In this document: in pieces, positions 49,828-59,954 of the stretch
Layout of the letters: each line of letters opens with the position of its first letter
Numbering within the stretch: the stretch's first letter is position 1
DNA from: CAWIUB01 sp963839175
GTDB lineage: Bacteria; Actinomycetota; Actinomycetes; Mycobacteriales; Jatrophihabitantaceae
Direction: 5' to 3'
Length of the DNA stretch: 64,000 nucleotides
Assembly: GCA_963839175.1 (NCBI GenBank)
Contig: CAWIUB010000027.1
Location: 7,209-71,208, forward strand
The notes under the pieces: generated by a model
Seen by the model: only the letters and a program-made list of their open reading frames with translations
Databases searched by the model: none
What the model was told of the DNA's origin: nothing
Program-made: the position numbers and the translations under genes

Positions 49828-50828
49828 CACCTCCGATCCGCCGGCCCGCAACGGCCCCGAGCACAACCAGAACGTGGAAGAGCCGGGCAGACCGGCAGCA
49901 TCACCGCGCCCGCAAACAGACCAGTCGACGTGAAGATCAACAAGACGATCGGAAACGATCACACCAATTCAGGCGGTGGATCCGGGCTGAATGACGCGGG
50001 ACGCATCACCGCTCTTTACGTGTTCAACGGATAGTGCGCACTGGGAACCGCCGACACCGGCACTTCACCCGCGAGCAGCCTGCGCGAGGTGCGAAAATTG
50101 CTGTCACTAACATTGCGTGGGCGCGGTGATCGAACATGCACGTAGTCGCATAGGCATGCGGGACCGGTGCGCTCTGTCATCGGCATGAGCGTGCGTTCGC
50201 CGGCGCGCCCTAGCGATTCATCTGTGTGGCCGCGGCCAATGAGCGAGCCCGCGCATAACGGTTATCTCAAGCGGTCGGTGTGATCGCCTTGTATTTCAGG
50301 GGTTTGAGCGGCGTAGACATGTCGCCGCCGTAACCGCCGATGCTTGGTTCCGCGCATTAGGCCCGGTCGCTGTTCGCGGCGAGCAGCTGCTCGCTTGCCG
50401 GCCGAGATCGCCGGAAGTTGATCTCACTTCGAGGTGTCCTTGGATCGCCGAGGTGAACCCGTCCGGCCTTCTGTGACAGAACGAGCGCTGACGTGGGCCG
50501 CGGGCCGATCTCGGCGCACTCGTCGGCGTCCTCACCAAGAGAACGCGACGACGAGGAGAGGCAGACGACGACGTCATCCCCGCGGCCGGCGGCAACAGCG
50601 GTGACGGCGGCGACACGCTGGAGATAACTCGCCTACGACAAGATCAAACGGCATCGAAAACCTCGGCGTAGACACCCGAAAGCGGGCTTGAGATAACGGA
50701 TCCAGCGCGCCCGCTACCGGGCCCCCGGTCACGTTCCGCGACGAAGGTGGCCGCTTCTGCGCCGCCGCTTATCGCCTGATCTATGACGCACCTGTGCAAC
50801 GAAAGCGCGAGCTGTCAGCAAGATCATC
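49828..50828. other. About 1 kb with no convincing gene
   Basis: Only short spurious frames on both strands. The 5' side probably still contains the right end of IS1380. No tRNA, strong hairpin or clear repeat seen. Mixed, somewhat lower GC. Confidence 0.5.
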
Positions 50829-51524
50829 CTAGTCTGGGGCTGGCGACACGGGAGTTCCGAGCCAAGTAGCAGCGCGTTGCTCGGCCGCCCACTCCACCCG
50901 CCGTCTGATCCCTCGCAACATCAGGGGCTGCAGAACGAGGTCGACCACGAAGAAGAAAGGCCAGAACGGCACGGACAGATCGAACGGGGTGAACCTGATC
51001 CGGTCGCGGACGATCAGCCGGGTCTTCCCGCCCTGTGCCGGCTCGAGCACGAACACCCAACTGCAGTGGCCGAACTTTGGCCACAGGCCCTGCTTGAGGA
51101 CCCATTGCGTCGTGGGCCAGTGGTAGGAGACCAGGAACAAACGATTCGGGTCGATGGCCCGGATGGTGAAGCCTTCTTCGCCGATCACCTGGCCGACCTC
51201 AGGGTGCTGGAACTCCGGGACGATCCGCCAGGCGCTTTCCACACCATCGTTGTCAGCGAAGTCCAGGGCGTACCAGCCCGCCCGACCGCAGCCGTGGTAG
51301 CCGATCTGGGCGATCCACGGCCACACCTCGCCGGCTGGCGCATCGACGGTGATGGCCCGTGTTCCCTGGACGTGGGCGTGGGGAACCTCATCATCCCCCG
51401 GCATGGCGCGGCGGGACTCCTCTTTCGTGGCCCCCAGACGGAGCAGGCCGGGAGTCGCCAAGGCGACGGTGACCGCGGCGCCGCCTCCGGTCAATGCCAG
51501 CCGGCGAATGAGCCGATGATTCAT
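50829..51524 (-). CDS. SRPBCC-family (START-like) membrane-anchored protein
   Basis: 231 residues from ATG 51524, preceded by GAGGGATGA; a GTG at 51539 is the alternative. Short N-terminal membrane helix (ALTGGGAAVTVALATPGLL), then a START/Bet v1-like domain: RAITVDAPAGEVWPWIAQIG, YALDFADNDGVESAWRIVPE, LFLVSYHWPTTQWVLKQG and CSWVFVLEPAQGGKTRLIVR. SRPBCC proteins bind hydrophobic small molecules. C-terminal segment: FWPFFFVVDLVLQPLMLRGI. Stand-alone gene. Confidence 0.75.
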   Translation of the reverse strand: MNHRLIRRLALTGGGAAVTVALATPGLLRLGATKEESRRAMPGDDEVPHAHVQGTRAITVDAPAGEVWPWIAQIGYHGCGRAGWYALDFADNDGVESAWRIVPEFQHPEVGQVIGEEGFTIRAIDPNRLFLVSYHWPTTQWVLKQGLWPKFGHCSWVFVLEPAQGGKTRLIVRDRIRFTPFDLSVPFWPFFFVVDLVLQPLMLRGIRRRVEWAAEQRAATWLGTPVSPAPD

Positions 51525-52042
51525 CCGTTCATCCCTCACGACATCCGACGGGCGGTCCTCTCGGATGGACCACCGTGAGGTGCCCTGCCCGGGTCAGGGT
51601 ATCGACGACTGGTCCCGTCACAAGCGCCGCCTGGTCACCCACCGGCTTCGCCCTGCACGATTCCGGCCAAGCTGTCAGCGCCTCTTGTTCGGTGGCCGCG
51701 TCCACACCCTGCGCGTGACCGAGGGCGGCACGGCCACCTCCGACACGGCCGCAGCCATCCCTGCTGCCACCGTTACGGGCAGCCGAAGAAGCCCGAGAAC
51801 GATCGATCGGCTCGCATAACGCGCGCTGGCTGAGTGCGTCCCGGCTGCATCCGAACGACGGTGTTGCGCGCCCGTCGAATTCCTACGCTCCGTGATCACC
51901 CACGATCAGCATGATCGCCGATTCGCGCGTGCCGTGTGGGTCGCGTCCTCGTTGCTGGAGCTCATCGTTATGCGTGCGGTCCGCAGCGATACAGACGGTT
52001 GCTCACGGCCCGAGACGTTGCAGTCCCGACCGGGCACCGGTG
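51525..52042. other. No convincing gene
   Basis: About 520 bp between two minus-strand genes. Frames are short or low-complexity. No regulatory motif that I can name. Confidence 0.45.
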
Positions 52043-52276
52043 TCACCTAGCCACGAGACCTCCGACCCAGGGCTCACCGACGGCGTTCCTTTCGGCTCGT
52101 TCATCGGCTCGTAGGTCCGCGATTGCGTTTAGGGTCGCGTCGCAGTCAAGCAGCCGCGCCAGGTGGATAACCCCCCAGTCCTGGGCGCTCTGCTCATGAT
52201 CATCGCGTCCATAAGCCATGATCCAGTCGCCGTCGTTGCGGCACGCGGGGAGCACGGGCCGCTCCATTATCAGCAC
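52043..52276 (-). CDS. Small zinc-ribbon-like protein, 5' end uncertain
   Basis: 77 residues in the annotated frame: ERPVLPACRNDGDWIMAYGR, DDHEQSAQDWGVIHLARLLD and ADERAERNAVGEPWVGG. Upstream of this start the same frame continues as YADADVWRECYACNHVLIME, adding a C-x-x-C, up to a TGA, with no good start codon in it. So the true gene is probably longer (to about 52340) with a frameshift or start lost. C-x-x-C-N-H plus one further Cys suggests a metal site. Not recognised. Confidence 0.5.
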   Translation of the reverse strand: MLIMERPVLPACRNDGDWIMAYGRDDHEQSAQDWGVIHLARLLDCDATLNAIADLRADERAERNAVGEPWVGGLVAR

Positions 52277-52579
52277 GTGGTTGCATGCGTAGCACTCTCG
52301 CCAGACGTCCGCGTCAGCGTATGGCCGGGCCGCCCGAACGCTCCATGTCCGCGGTCGCCGTCATCGGTCTTGTGATCGCCGCGATGAGGTACTTCATGTC
52401 CATTGCTAAGCCCGATGATTCCGGTGCGGCCGAGTCGTCTGCATGTCGGGAGTACGCGGAAGACGGTTATGTGTGTGGTGGCGAGGGTTCGATCTGCCCT
52501 GTCGAAAGCGCCGGGCGCTGTTCGTAGATGCTGCAGGAACCCGGCTCGAGGCGCTGGCCGCAACGAAAGGACAACAACG

Positions 52580-53409
52580 ATGGCAGACACGACGGCAACC
52601 GGCGGAATCAGACCGCTGCGATTCGGGGTCGTTGCCCCTCTCACAACTGACGTGCGGACGTGGCGGGACCGGGTGCGCCGGATCGCCGGCAGCGGCTACT
52701 CCACGTTGCTGATGCCCGATGTCCCGCACTGGCAGCCGGCGCCTGGCCCCACGCTTGCCTGGCGGCGGCCCTTGCCGACCTGCGGGTGGGCACGTGGGTG
52801 TATGCCTCCCCGCTGCGCCCGGCTTGGAGCACCGGGTGGGAAGCGCACTCGCTGTCGGTGCTCACTGACGGTCGCTTCGAGATGGGCATCGGCACGGGCA
52901 GGCCCGGGATTGAAGACGAACTCCGCGAGCTGGGACTGCCCGTCGTCCCACCAAGCCAGCGGTTGGCCCAGGTGCGAGACACTGTGGCGGCGTTGCGAGA
53001 TCTCGACGGCCCCGACCGCCATACCCCGGTGGTGATGGCCGTGCGCGGGCCGAAGGCCCAAGCGCTGGCGGCCGAGGTCGCAGACACGGTCACCTTCGCA
53101 GTGCTGCCGGGTGAGTCTCGGCCAACAACCGCGCGCCTGGCACGCGACTTCCGCGCCATGTGTGATCTGGAACTCGCGCTCCACGTGTCGGTGATCGGCA
53201 ACACTGTCGCGCCGTTTATGGCACCCCCCGAAACTGACCCTGCTGCACTTCGCGCGGTGGACTCGCTCGCCATACTTCCCGACGACCAGGCGGCGGCCGC
53301 CGAGGAGATCCTGCGTCGACGGGAGGAGATCGGGTTCTCCTACTTCGTCTTCGGCGCCGACTTCGCACACGCGCTCGCTCCGGTCGTAGCTGAGCTGGCC
53401 GGACATTAG
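52580..53409 (+). pseudogene. LLM-class flavin-dependent oxidoreductase, frameshifted
   Basis: ATG 52580 reads MADTTATGGIRPLRFGVVAP, SGYSTLLMPDVPHWQPAPGP. A shift near 52752 leads to AAALADLRVGTWVYASPLRP, WEAHSLSVLTDGRFEMGIGT, GRPGIEDELRELGLPVVPPS, LAQVRDTVAALRDLDGP and IGFSYFVFGADFAHALAPVV. The second frame has the bulk of the F420/FMN-dependent luciferase-like TIM barrel. A restored gene would have about 276 residues. Probably once oxidised a small molecule. Confidence 0.8.
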
Positions 53410-53500
53410 GCCCCCGAGGCCCCACACGACGGGTCACAGCCTGGTGAACGATCCCGGCGAAGCAGTGACGCAGCGTACGCGGACGAACGGGCGCGAGCGC

Positions 53501-53821
53501 CGATTGTGCCGACCTCGTGATTGTGCCGACCTCGCGGAGGAACCCCAGCTAATCAGGAACGATGAGCTCGAAGTGGTCGGCACAATCCGCGGGCTTCTCC
53601 AACGGCCTCGACTCGACGCCGGCCCGATACCGGCCGATGGCCGCGACGCGCATCGCCGCAATGCGGGCTTGCCGGGGACCCGTGCGCATCCCTATCTCCA
53701 AGATCGGCGCGCGAAGCATCAGCACGAGCGACGTGATTGTGCCGACCTGTTCGCAGCGATCCCCTTACCCCGCAGGCGATCCAGCTATCAGGTCGGCACA
53801 ATCACGAGGTCGGCACAATCG
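53501..53821. repeat. Perfect 32-bp inverted repeat carrying GATTGTGCCGACCT motifs
   Basis: 53501-53532 and 53790-53821 are exact reverse complements over 32 bp. Each arm contains GATTGTGCCGACCT twice in tandem (17-bp period). Extra copies of the core TTGTGCCGAC lie near 53573 (inverted), 53735, and as a small palindrome at 53825-53845. About 257 bp separates the arms and contains a 57-codon minus-strand frame. No transposase. Unexplained. Confidence 0.75.
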
Positions 53822-54184
53822 GCGTTGTGCCGACGTCGGCACAACGCCGAATCTGGCGCAGTGTCAGTCGTCGGCGAGTCGAAGGACGACCGTCGTTATG
53901 CGCTCGTCGGACGCTTCAGAACTCCACCTGCGAGCAAGCCTTGGGCTGCGGTGAGTCGACCGACACGAGGGAGGCAGGTGCCGCCGAGTCTGCAGCCGGC
54001 GCCGCCGCTCGACCGCGCGCAAGCGCCGACTAATCCGTGCGGGCGGAGCAGACCCAGATAATTCGAACATAACCGGTCTGGCGAACGGCACGCTCATCGG
54101 CTCGGTCGAGTTCGACTTCGACGCGGGCGCCAGGTCGCCACCCGATGCCGACCGCTGGTCGTTGCGCTTCGGTGATGGGGCACG

Positions 54185-54466
54185 TCACGACAGTGCAACG
54201 GGTCTGCCGGCGGCGATGTCTGCGGCGAGTTGGTGCAGTTTCGCGGAGGACAGGCGGACGCCTAAGGGGGTGAGCGAGTTGCGCAGCAGGTGCTGAATTT
54301 GGGCTGTCGGTCGTCCCTGCTGGCTTCGCGCCAGCGAGCCCAGCACAGCACTGGCGTACCGGGTGCGTTGAATGTTCACTTGGCGGGCGATACTGGCGCG
54401 CGACGCGTTCGTCGGGCTTCGGACTGCCACGGACCGGCCTTCGGATATGGACGCTGCTGTGCTCAC
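54185..54466 (-). CDS. Small uncharacterised actinobacterial protein
   Basis: 93 residues from GTG 54466, with GGGAG 6 bp upstream. NASRASIARQVNIQRTRYAS, AVLGSLARSQQGRPTAQIQH, LLRNSLTPLGVRLSSAKLHQ and LAADIAAGRPVALS. The regular alpha-helical pattern and the G-V-R-L-S ... A-G-R-P-V ending look authentic. The open frame runs far upstream in low-complexity sequence; only this part is credible. Not recognised. Confidence 0.5.
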   Translation of the reverse strand: MSTAASISEGRSVAVRSPTNASRASIARQVNIQRTRYASAVLGSLARSQQGRPTAQIQHLLRNSLTPLGVRLSSAKLHQLAADIAAGRPVALS

Positions 54467-54888
54467 GACAACTCCCGATGATCGAACTTTCGTTCGACAA
54501 CGATAGAGCGCCTGCAGGATTCGACCCGCCGCCACGCCGAAGATGTCGAGCGCCTCGATCCGGCGGTGCGCCTGCTGCTCGTAGATCGATTGAGCCGCCG
54601 GGTTGATGTCGTGACGCTCTGGCGGGTCGCAGTGGGGAGTGCTGTGGCCGTCCGTGGCGGGGACCGCCTGGTAGTCGCTTCGACGTGTGTTTTGGTGCGA
54701 TGACCGGCGGTGGCCGCGGGCAGACGGGGGAGCATGGGGAGGGCCCGAACTGTCAGCGTGTGGGCCGAGATGCGTCTGCGGCAGGCGGGCTCTGTGTGGC
54801 CTGACCGGACGTGAAGGCCGCATTCCGCGCTGCGGCACGCCGCGCGGAATGCGCCGTGCTGCGGCCGCTGCCTGGGAACATTTTGGGG

Positions 54889-55824
54889 ATGACGGCGACG
54901 GTGGCTGAGCGGATTCCGGCACTGCTCGAGGAGCTGGACCGCTACCCCGACGATCGGGCCGAGATCGTATTCGAGATCGCGGCCGAGTTCGACACAGCCG
55001 GCGATCAGGAGTCCGCGCTCGGTTGGTTGCGGACGCTGGTCGACGCTGGGGGTGTGGACGGCGCGCTGGCCCGGGTCGAGATCGCTGGTATCCATTTCGA
55101 TGCCGGCCGCGACCATCTCGCCTCGGCGCAGCTCGACGCGCTGCGGGCCGATCGGGTGCGCGATCCCGAGCCATACGCGATGGCCGCCGAGCTGTTCGCC
55201 GATCGCGGTGAACAGTCCACAGCGCTGTTGTGGTTCACGATGGCTGCCGCCCGGTTCAGCGCGGATCAGCTCACCGCCGCGGCGGGCGACTACGGTTGGG
55301 CCAGCTGCGCGTACGGCGTTCTGTGGCAGCGTCGCCAGCTGCGGCAACGCCTCGGATACGTCCCCGACGATCTGGACGCCGGGCTGGTGGCACCGCCCTT
55401 CGGGCCGCCGGCGTTTCCGTCGGTGGAGGACGCGCTCGCTGACGGCCTGCCCGCGGTGGCGCGTCGGCTGCGGATCCTGATCTGGCCGCAGCCAGAGTTC
55501 GCGCTCGCCAAGCAGCGCTGGCCGCGGCTGCTCGATGAAGCCGTCAGCCACACCGACTACCGCGCCCGCCTGGAGTCGCAGCTGCGCGACACCACCACAA
55601 CGGCCCGGGTGAAGATCGACTTGATTGCGGCGCGCGTCGACGCACTGCACGACTACGCCGTGGGCTGCGGCGGGTCGGTCCACGACGCCCAAGTGCGTCG
55701 GGGTTACCTGGACGAACAGGCCACGCTGGGACACGCACTGGCCTGGCCGCCCGCCCGCAACGCGCCATGCTGGTGCGGCAGCACCGTCAAGTACAAGAAG
55801 TGCTGCGGACGCCCCGGCAGCTGA
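54889..55824 (+). CDS. SEC-C motif protein with TPR-like helices
   Basis: 311 residues from ATG 54889. PALLEELDRYPDDRAEIVFE, AAEFDTAGDQESALGWLRTL, EIAGIHFDAGRDHLASAQLD and AMAAELFADRGEQSTALLWF are TPR-like helical pairs over about 1-130. The C-terminus, ARNAPCWCGSTVKYKKCCGR, is a SEC-C zinc-binding motif (C-x-C-x8-C-C). SEC-C domains occur at the end of SecA and in stand-alone nucleic-acid- or protein-binding proteins. Function unknown. Divergent to the small gene at 54466. Confidence 0.85.
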   Translation: MTATVAERIPALLEELDRYPDDRAEIVFEIAAEFDTAGDQESALGWLRTLVDAGGVDGALARVEIAGIHFDAGRDHLASAQLDALRADRVRDPEPYAMAAELFADRGEQSTALLWFTMAAARFSADQLTAAAGDYGWASCAYGVLWQRRQLRQRLGYVPDDLDAGLVAPPFGPPAFPSVEDALADGLPAVARRLRILIWPQPEFALAKQRWPRLLDEAVSHTDYRARLESQLRDTTTTARVKIDLIAARVDALHDYAVGCGGSVHDAQVRRGYLDEQATLGHALAWPPARNAPCWCGSTVKYKKCCGRPGS

Positions 55825-56153
55825 CCCGGCCGGCGTGACCGCCGAGGAACCCGGGGGTCGAAAACGGTCGGCGCCGCTGTTGGGATCAGTCAGGGGAACC
55901 GCCTCGGCGAAGCCCTCGGTCGACGTCGCGCATGAGGGCCTCTGGCGCCTTGCCTCTTGTGAAGGTCTTCCGGGCCGTGGGCCTCGACGACATTGTGAAC
56001 CTTCGTATGCAGACGGAGCACACCCTCAGGGAGAGGGATCCGCGGCGGGATCAGTTCGTCTGTTGGTCATGTCCGCGCGTTGACGGGGTCCTGGCAGCAG
56101 GTGCGTGGCAGCCACAGCTGCGACGTCTGCCGTGCAGGGTGGTGTCCGGTGCC

Positions 56154-56500
56154 TCAGCCGCCGTTGATCGGGGCATCAAGGTCGATTCGTGGGTGACCCG
56201 CGGTAGCGAGGTTGACGATTTTCGCCGTGCGGGTCGCTGTCCCCGGTAGCGCGACCTGGTACACGATCGTGCGATTGATCGCGGTCTTCGAGTAGGTGTC
56301 GACGGTCACCTTCTTCACCCGTCGACGCACACGGCGGCCGAGCCGCAGTCCTTTGCCTTGGACATGATGAGGGCCACGTCGATGCCGCTGCTGTCGCCGG
56401 GCTGCGCGGTGCGGAGGCTGAGGCTGGCGTTCTTGGCGCTCGTCCAGTGCGTTGACCCGCCGGATCAGCATGCGCAGTGGCTGACCGACCACGCCCGGAG
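56154..56500 (-). pseudogene. C-terminal fragment of a probably secreted protein, frameshifted
   Basis: One frame gives AKNASLSLRTAQPGDSSGID, VALIMSKAKDCGSAAVCVDG and a stop; a shifted frame continues KKVTVDTYSKTAINRTIVYQ and VALPGTATRTAKIVNLATAG to HPRIDLDAPINGG at 56154. The beta-rich Thr/Val-rich end resembles C-terminal domains of extracellular proteins. No gene body upstream. Unrecognised fragment. Confidence 0.4.
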
Positions 56501-56570
56501 CAGGTGACGGCCGCGTCGGTGTCCCCTCCGGCGCATAGACACATCAAGATCGGCTCCAGAGAATCAGGGC

Positions 56571-56816
56571 ATGCCCATCATCGACCCCCCCGCTGGCGAT
56601 CCCAGCAAAGTCACCGCCGCCCTTGTGCGCGAGGCCCGCTCCCTGCAACGCCGCGCGGACAAGCTCGTCTCGGCGGTCAGGGCAGCCGACGACGACACCA
56701 CGACCAGGTTGGCTGGCGAGGCCCTCCGTGCGGTCGAGCAGCTGGTCCACCAACTCACGCGTCTCCAGCAGACCCAGGAACGCCGCGCTCGGGAGGCCAT
56801 CCGCCGGGGGCGGTAG
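56571..56816 (+). CDS. Small helical protein of unknown function
   Basis: 81 residues: MPIIDPPAGDPSKVTAALVR, EARSLQRRADKLVSAVRAAD and ALRAVEQLVHQLTRLQQTQE. Two long amphipathic helices. AGAATCAGGGC precedes the ATG. Resembles short coiled-coil proteins that are frequent in actinobacteria. Function unknown. Confidence 0.55.
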   Translation: MPIIDPPAGDPSKVTAALVREARSLQRRADKLVSAVRAADDDTTTRLAGEALRAVEQLVHQLTRLQQTQERRAREAIRRGR

Positions 56817-57001
56817 CGCCGGCCGGCCAGCTGACCGCACCCCGCGTGACCCCCGGCGGGAAGGGAGGTTGCAGTCGCTACTCGCGGTCCGCGACGGCGA
56901 ACCGTTACGGTCCATGACCGTGAGCGACCATCTTCGTGTGGCCTGGCTGCCGGACGGCCGCTAGCTCAACGAGGCATGCCTGGGCCATCGCTGCCATCCT
57001 G

Positions 57002-57290
57002 CTACCGGGGATCGAGTTTGGCGGCACGCTCCTGCGGGGTGGCTCCGACCGGGTGATCGTGGCCCGCGCGCAGGCGATCTTGGCCGTCCCGGCCAGCGTT
57101 CGACGCTGCGTTGCCCAGCAGGTACCGAAGGATTCGGTGGTGAACTGGTGCGACCAGCGACCAGACGGTGCGCGCTAGCCGCCGCTGGTAACGCACGAAG
57201 CTGGCCAGCACGACCTGCGAGTCTTCCACCCGCAGCGCGAGGTAAGCGGTCCGAGCACCGCCGAGTGCACACCAAGAATCTGCGCAGTCC
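57002..57290 (-). pseudogene. DUF2867-like C-terminal fragment
   Basis: WCALGGARTAYLALRVEDSQ, VVLASFVRYQRRLARTVWSL and VAPVHHRILRYLLGNAASNA resemble the end of DUF2867 proteins (x-V-x-F-x-T-x-V-R ... R-x-x-W-x-x-V-x-P-x-H-x-x-I-x-x-x-x-L). Upstream codons are low-complexity and contain no start. A remnant. Confidence 0.45.
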
Positions 57291-57357
57291 GAGAGCCGGT
57301 GTATGACGTGGTTGGGTCGCCGCTGATCCCTTCCCGGCGGTGATGGCCGATCCGTCG

Positions 57358-57393
57358 CGGCGGCCTGCCCGTGGACCGATGGGCAGGCCGCCG
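57358..57393 (-). terminator. Hairpin terminator downstream of the amylase gene
   Basis: A perfect 13-bp stem (CGGCGGCCTGCCC with GGGCAGGCCGCCG) and a 10-base loop 16 bp beyond the amylase stop. There is no T-run, as often in high-GC actinobacteria, so it works by stem stability or as an RNA stabiliser. Confidence 0.7.
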
Positions 57394-57408
57394 TTGGCCT
57401 GGCAGTTG

Positions 57409-58980
57409 TTAGCGCACTCGGTCGGCGATGTCGAAGGCGACCGCGTTCTTCGCGCCGACGGTGACCGTGGCGTTGCCGCCCGCGTTGACCTGGACGGTCG
57501 GGCCGGTGCAGTGACCGTTGCTGACGTTGCCGTGGATGATGTCGCAGTACGTGCCTCGGGGCAGCCCGGTGCTGAACGTGCGGGTCTGCGCACTGGTCGC
57601 ATTGTTGATGGCGATCCAGCCCCTGTGGCCGCGGCTGAAAGCGATCAGGTTCGCGCCGTCGTCGTACCAGTTCGTCAGGGCCGCGTCGCCGACGTAGTTG
57701 TGCCAGCCGACCATGTTGGCCACGCCGGTCGCCCGGTCGATGCACACCCAGCCGTGACTGCAGTCGGTGTCCGTGATGAAACCGTTCGCGTCGGACGGCG
57801 GCGAGTCGTCCGAGGTGTTCCAGGCGAAGCTCGCGTACACCTGCGGCTTGCCGTAGCCGTAGGCGAGTAGGAACTCGTTGGCGATGATGTTGGTCGCGCC
57901 GTCCTTGTAGTTCAGCGCGTCGCCGTTGCGCTCGGTGTCGTGGTTCTGCACGAAGGTCAGCGTCTTGTCGCCTGGCGGAAGCCCGGACTCCTCGCCGAAG
58001 ACCTGGAGCGTCGCGATGCTGCCGATGTGCTCGGCTGGGTAGCTCTTGAACGCGGCTTGGATTTGTTTGTCTTCGTCCAGACCGAGCACCGAACCGACAG
58101 TGGTGAATGCCATCGGCGACAGCAGGCCCGGACCGCCACCGAACACCTCGAGGGCCAGATACGGCTGAGTGCCGTCTCGCGTGCGGTGCAGCCGCGACGC
58201 GATGGCCGCGAGGTCCGGCTGGCCGATGTGCTTGGCCGCGTCGACGCGGAAGCCGGAGACGCCGTAGCCGATCAGCTTGTTCAGGTAGGCGGCCAGGGTG
58301 TCCCGGACGTAGCTGGTCTCGGTGCGCAGATCGGCCAGACCGAGCAGTTCACACTTGCGGACCTGGATCAGGTTGTTGAAGTCCTCGATGCCACCGCTCG
58401 CTGAGGGGCAGTCGGTGCCCTTCTGATGGAAGTTCGCTGTCGTGTAGAGGCCCGGGTAGCTGAAGTGGGTGTAGTTCACGCCGCCGTAGGAGAGGCTGCC
58501 CTGGCCGGTCATGTGGTTGATGACCGCGTCGACATAGACCTTGACCCCGGCGTTGCGGCAGGTCTCGACCATGGCCTGGAACTGCGCCTCGTTGCCCATC
58601 CGGCTGGTCAGGTTGTAGTCCACCGGCTGGTAGACCTCCCACCACGGGTGCAGGATCGTGGCGCTGCCGTTGCCGAGTGCCGTCCGCTTGAGCGAATCCT
58701 GCGGGGGCGCGACCTGAACCCCGCCGTAGCCTTTCGGACCGAGCACCGTGGTGCACTCGTTGGCCACGGAGGTCCAGTTCCACTCGAACAGGTTGGCTAC
58801 CACGTCGTGCTGGCTCCCCGCCGCGTTCGCGCTCGCCGGGGCGATGCTCGGCGAGCCTTGCGCGGATCCGGCGAGGCTCAGCGAGACCAGCCCGGCGGCG
58901 GCCAACACCGCGCAGGCAATCGCCACTGGGAATCGTCGGATCCTGTGTCGAGCCATGATGCGTCCAGATCGTCGGGCCAT
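57409..58980 (-). CDS. Secreted alpha-amylase, GH13
   Basis: 523 residues from ATG 58980, with AGGAGG just upstream. Signal peptide: ARHRIRRFPVAIACAVLAAA then GLVSLSLAGSAQGS (cleavage near residue 43). The GH13 (alpha/beta)8 barrel has KVYVDAVINHMTG (region I), YGVSGFRVDAAKHIGQ (nucleophile Asp, region II), LALEVFGGGPG (acid/base Glu, region III) and LTFVQNHDTERNG (transition-state Asp, region IV). A C-terminal beta domain follows (about 440-523, with NLIAFSRGHRGWIAINNATS). The layout is that of Streptomyces-type alpha-amylases acting on starch outside the cell. Intact. Confidence 0.95.
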   Translation of the reverse strand: MARRSGRIMARHRIRRFPVAIACAVLAAAGLVSLSLAGSAQGSPSIAPASANAAGSQHDVVANLFEWNWTSVANECTTVLGPKGYGGVQVAPPQDSLKRTALGNGSATILHPWWEVYQPVDYNLTSRMGNEAQFQAMVETCRNAGVKVYVDAVINHMTGQGSLSYGGVNYTHFSYPGLYTTANFHQKGTDCPSASGGIEDFNNLIQVRKCELLGLADLRTETSYVRDTLAAYLNKLIGYGVSGFRVDAAKHIGQPDLAAIASRLHRTRDGTQPYLALEVFGGGPGLLSPMAFTTVGSVLGLDEDKQIQAAFKSYPAEHIGSIATLQVFGEESGLPPGDKTLTFVQNHDTERNGDALNYKDGATNIIANEFLLAYGYGKPQVYASFAWNTSDDSPPSDANGFITDTDCSHGWVCIDRATGVANMVGWHNYVGDAALTNWYDDGANLIAFSRGHRGWIAINNATSAQTRTFSTGLPRGTYCDIIHGNVSNGHCTGPTVQVNAGGNATVTVGAKNAVAFDIADRVR

Positions 58981-59650
58981 GCGAGCCTCCTACCGGAAGG
59001 GCCCGCGCGGACGCACAACTACGCCCACGCGAGGGAACGAGAAGTGCCTGGCGGTTGCGACGCTAGCCCTGCCGAAACGTTCCGGTAACCCACAAGAAGC
59101 GGCCTGAGCCTCCGGCGCCGCAGCCACGTGTCCGTCGCGAGTGGTCACTACGACTTGCCCACGCGAGCAGCCAAGGCCTCGAGATCCAGAGCCACATGCC
59201 AGAGAGGGACCCTGCCAACTCCTGGCGCCACAATTGACGAAATGACGGGCGCACGATTCAGCGCTGTCGCGTATCCGCGACGAACTGACCGCGTTCTGCG
59301 GCAGTGCCCGAGCGGCCCTTGCCACTTGAGATGATCAACCTGCCGACGCCGCCGGCGAGCGACAGCGGTCGTGCGCATGCTTGTAAGCGAACGACACGGC
59401 GCGGGCGTCCCCCCATGAATTTGTTCCAGCGAGATTGAACAGCCACGCCGCGGCGAAGGACGCAATCGCGTCGAGGCGCACGTGCAGCGTCACGAGTAGC
59501 GCCAGCTTCTGGCGGCGAAGACTGGCAGCACCGGCACGCAGCACCGACCATCAGGCGCCCCGTCATATCTGCTCCACGCCGTGGGACTCGGGCCGGACGT
59601 CTCACCCGCGTCGAACGACGTCCACGCCGACGGCGGCCCCGTACCTTAGA
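58981..59650. other. Promoter side of the amylase gene; otherwise no convincing gene
   Basis: About 670 bp. The portion near 58981-59060 should contain the amylase promoter. I see no intact gene, tRNA or repeat. Confidence 0.45.
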
Positions 59651-59954
59651 TGTGCGATCCACTAACCCGACACCCACAGGGAGCCCGCAGCGGAGCACGC
59701 ATGACGACACGACGCCCGGGGCGAGTACGCAGTCGACAAGGCGCCCGATTCAGCGATCGGGGCGCGGCGTCAGTTTGATGCCGCAAGCGAACCCTAACTG
59801 GATCGGCACAAGGAGCAGACGTCACGCCCGCTGAACTTGTCGCGGAGCCTCCCGTAAGACCCGGCCGGTGAAATGCCCTGCCAGCGACCGCGATACCTCG
59901 TCGGCGGCGCCAGAACGTCCAATACGCGTGCAGAACGTGTATTAATCGCCAGGT

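Noticed and set aside
53501..53845. CRISPR array
   Set aside because: The repeated motif occurs in both orientations with irregular spacing and there are no cas genes. It is an inverted-repeat unit, not an array of direct repeats and spacers.
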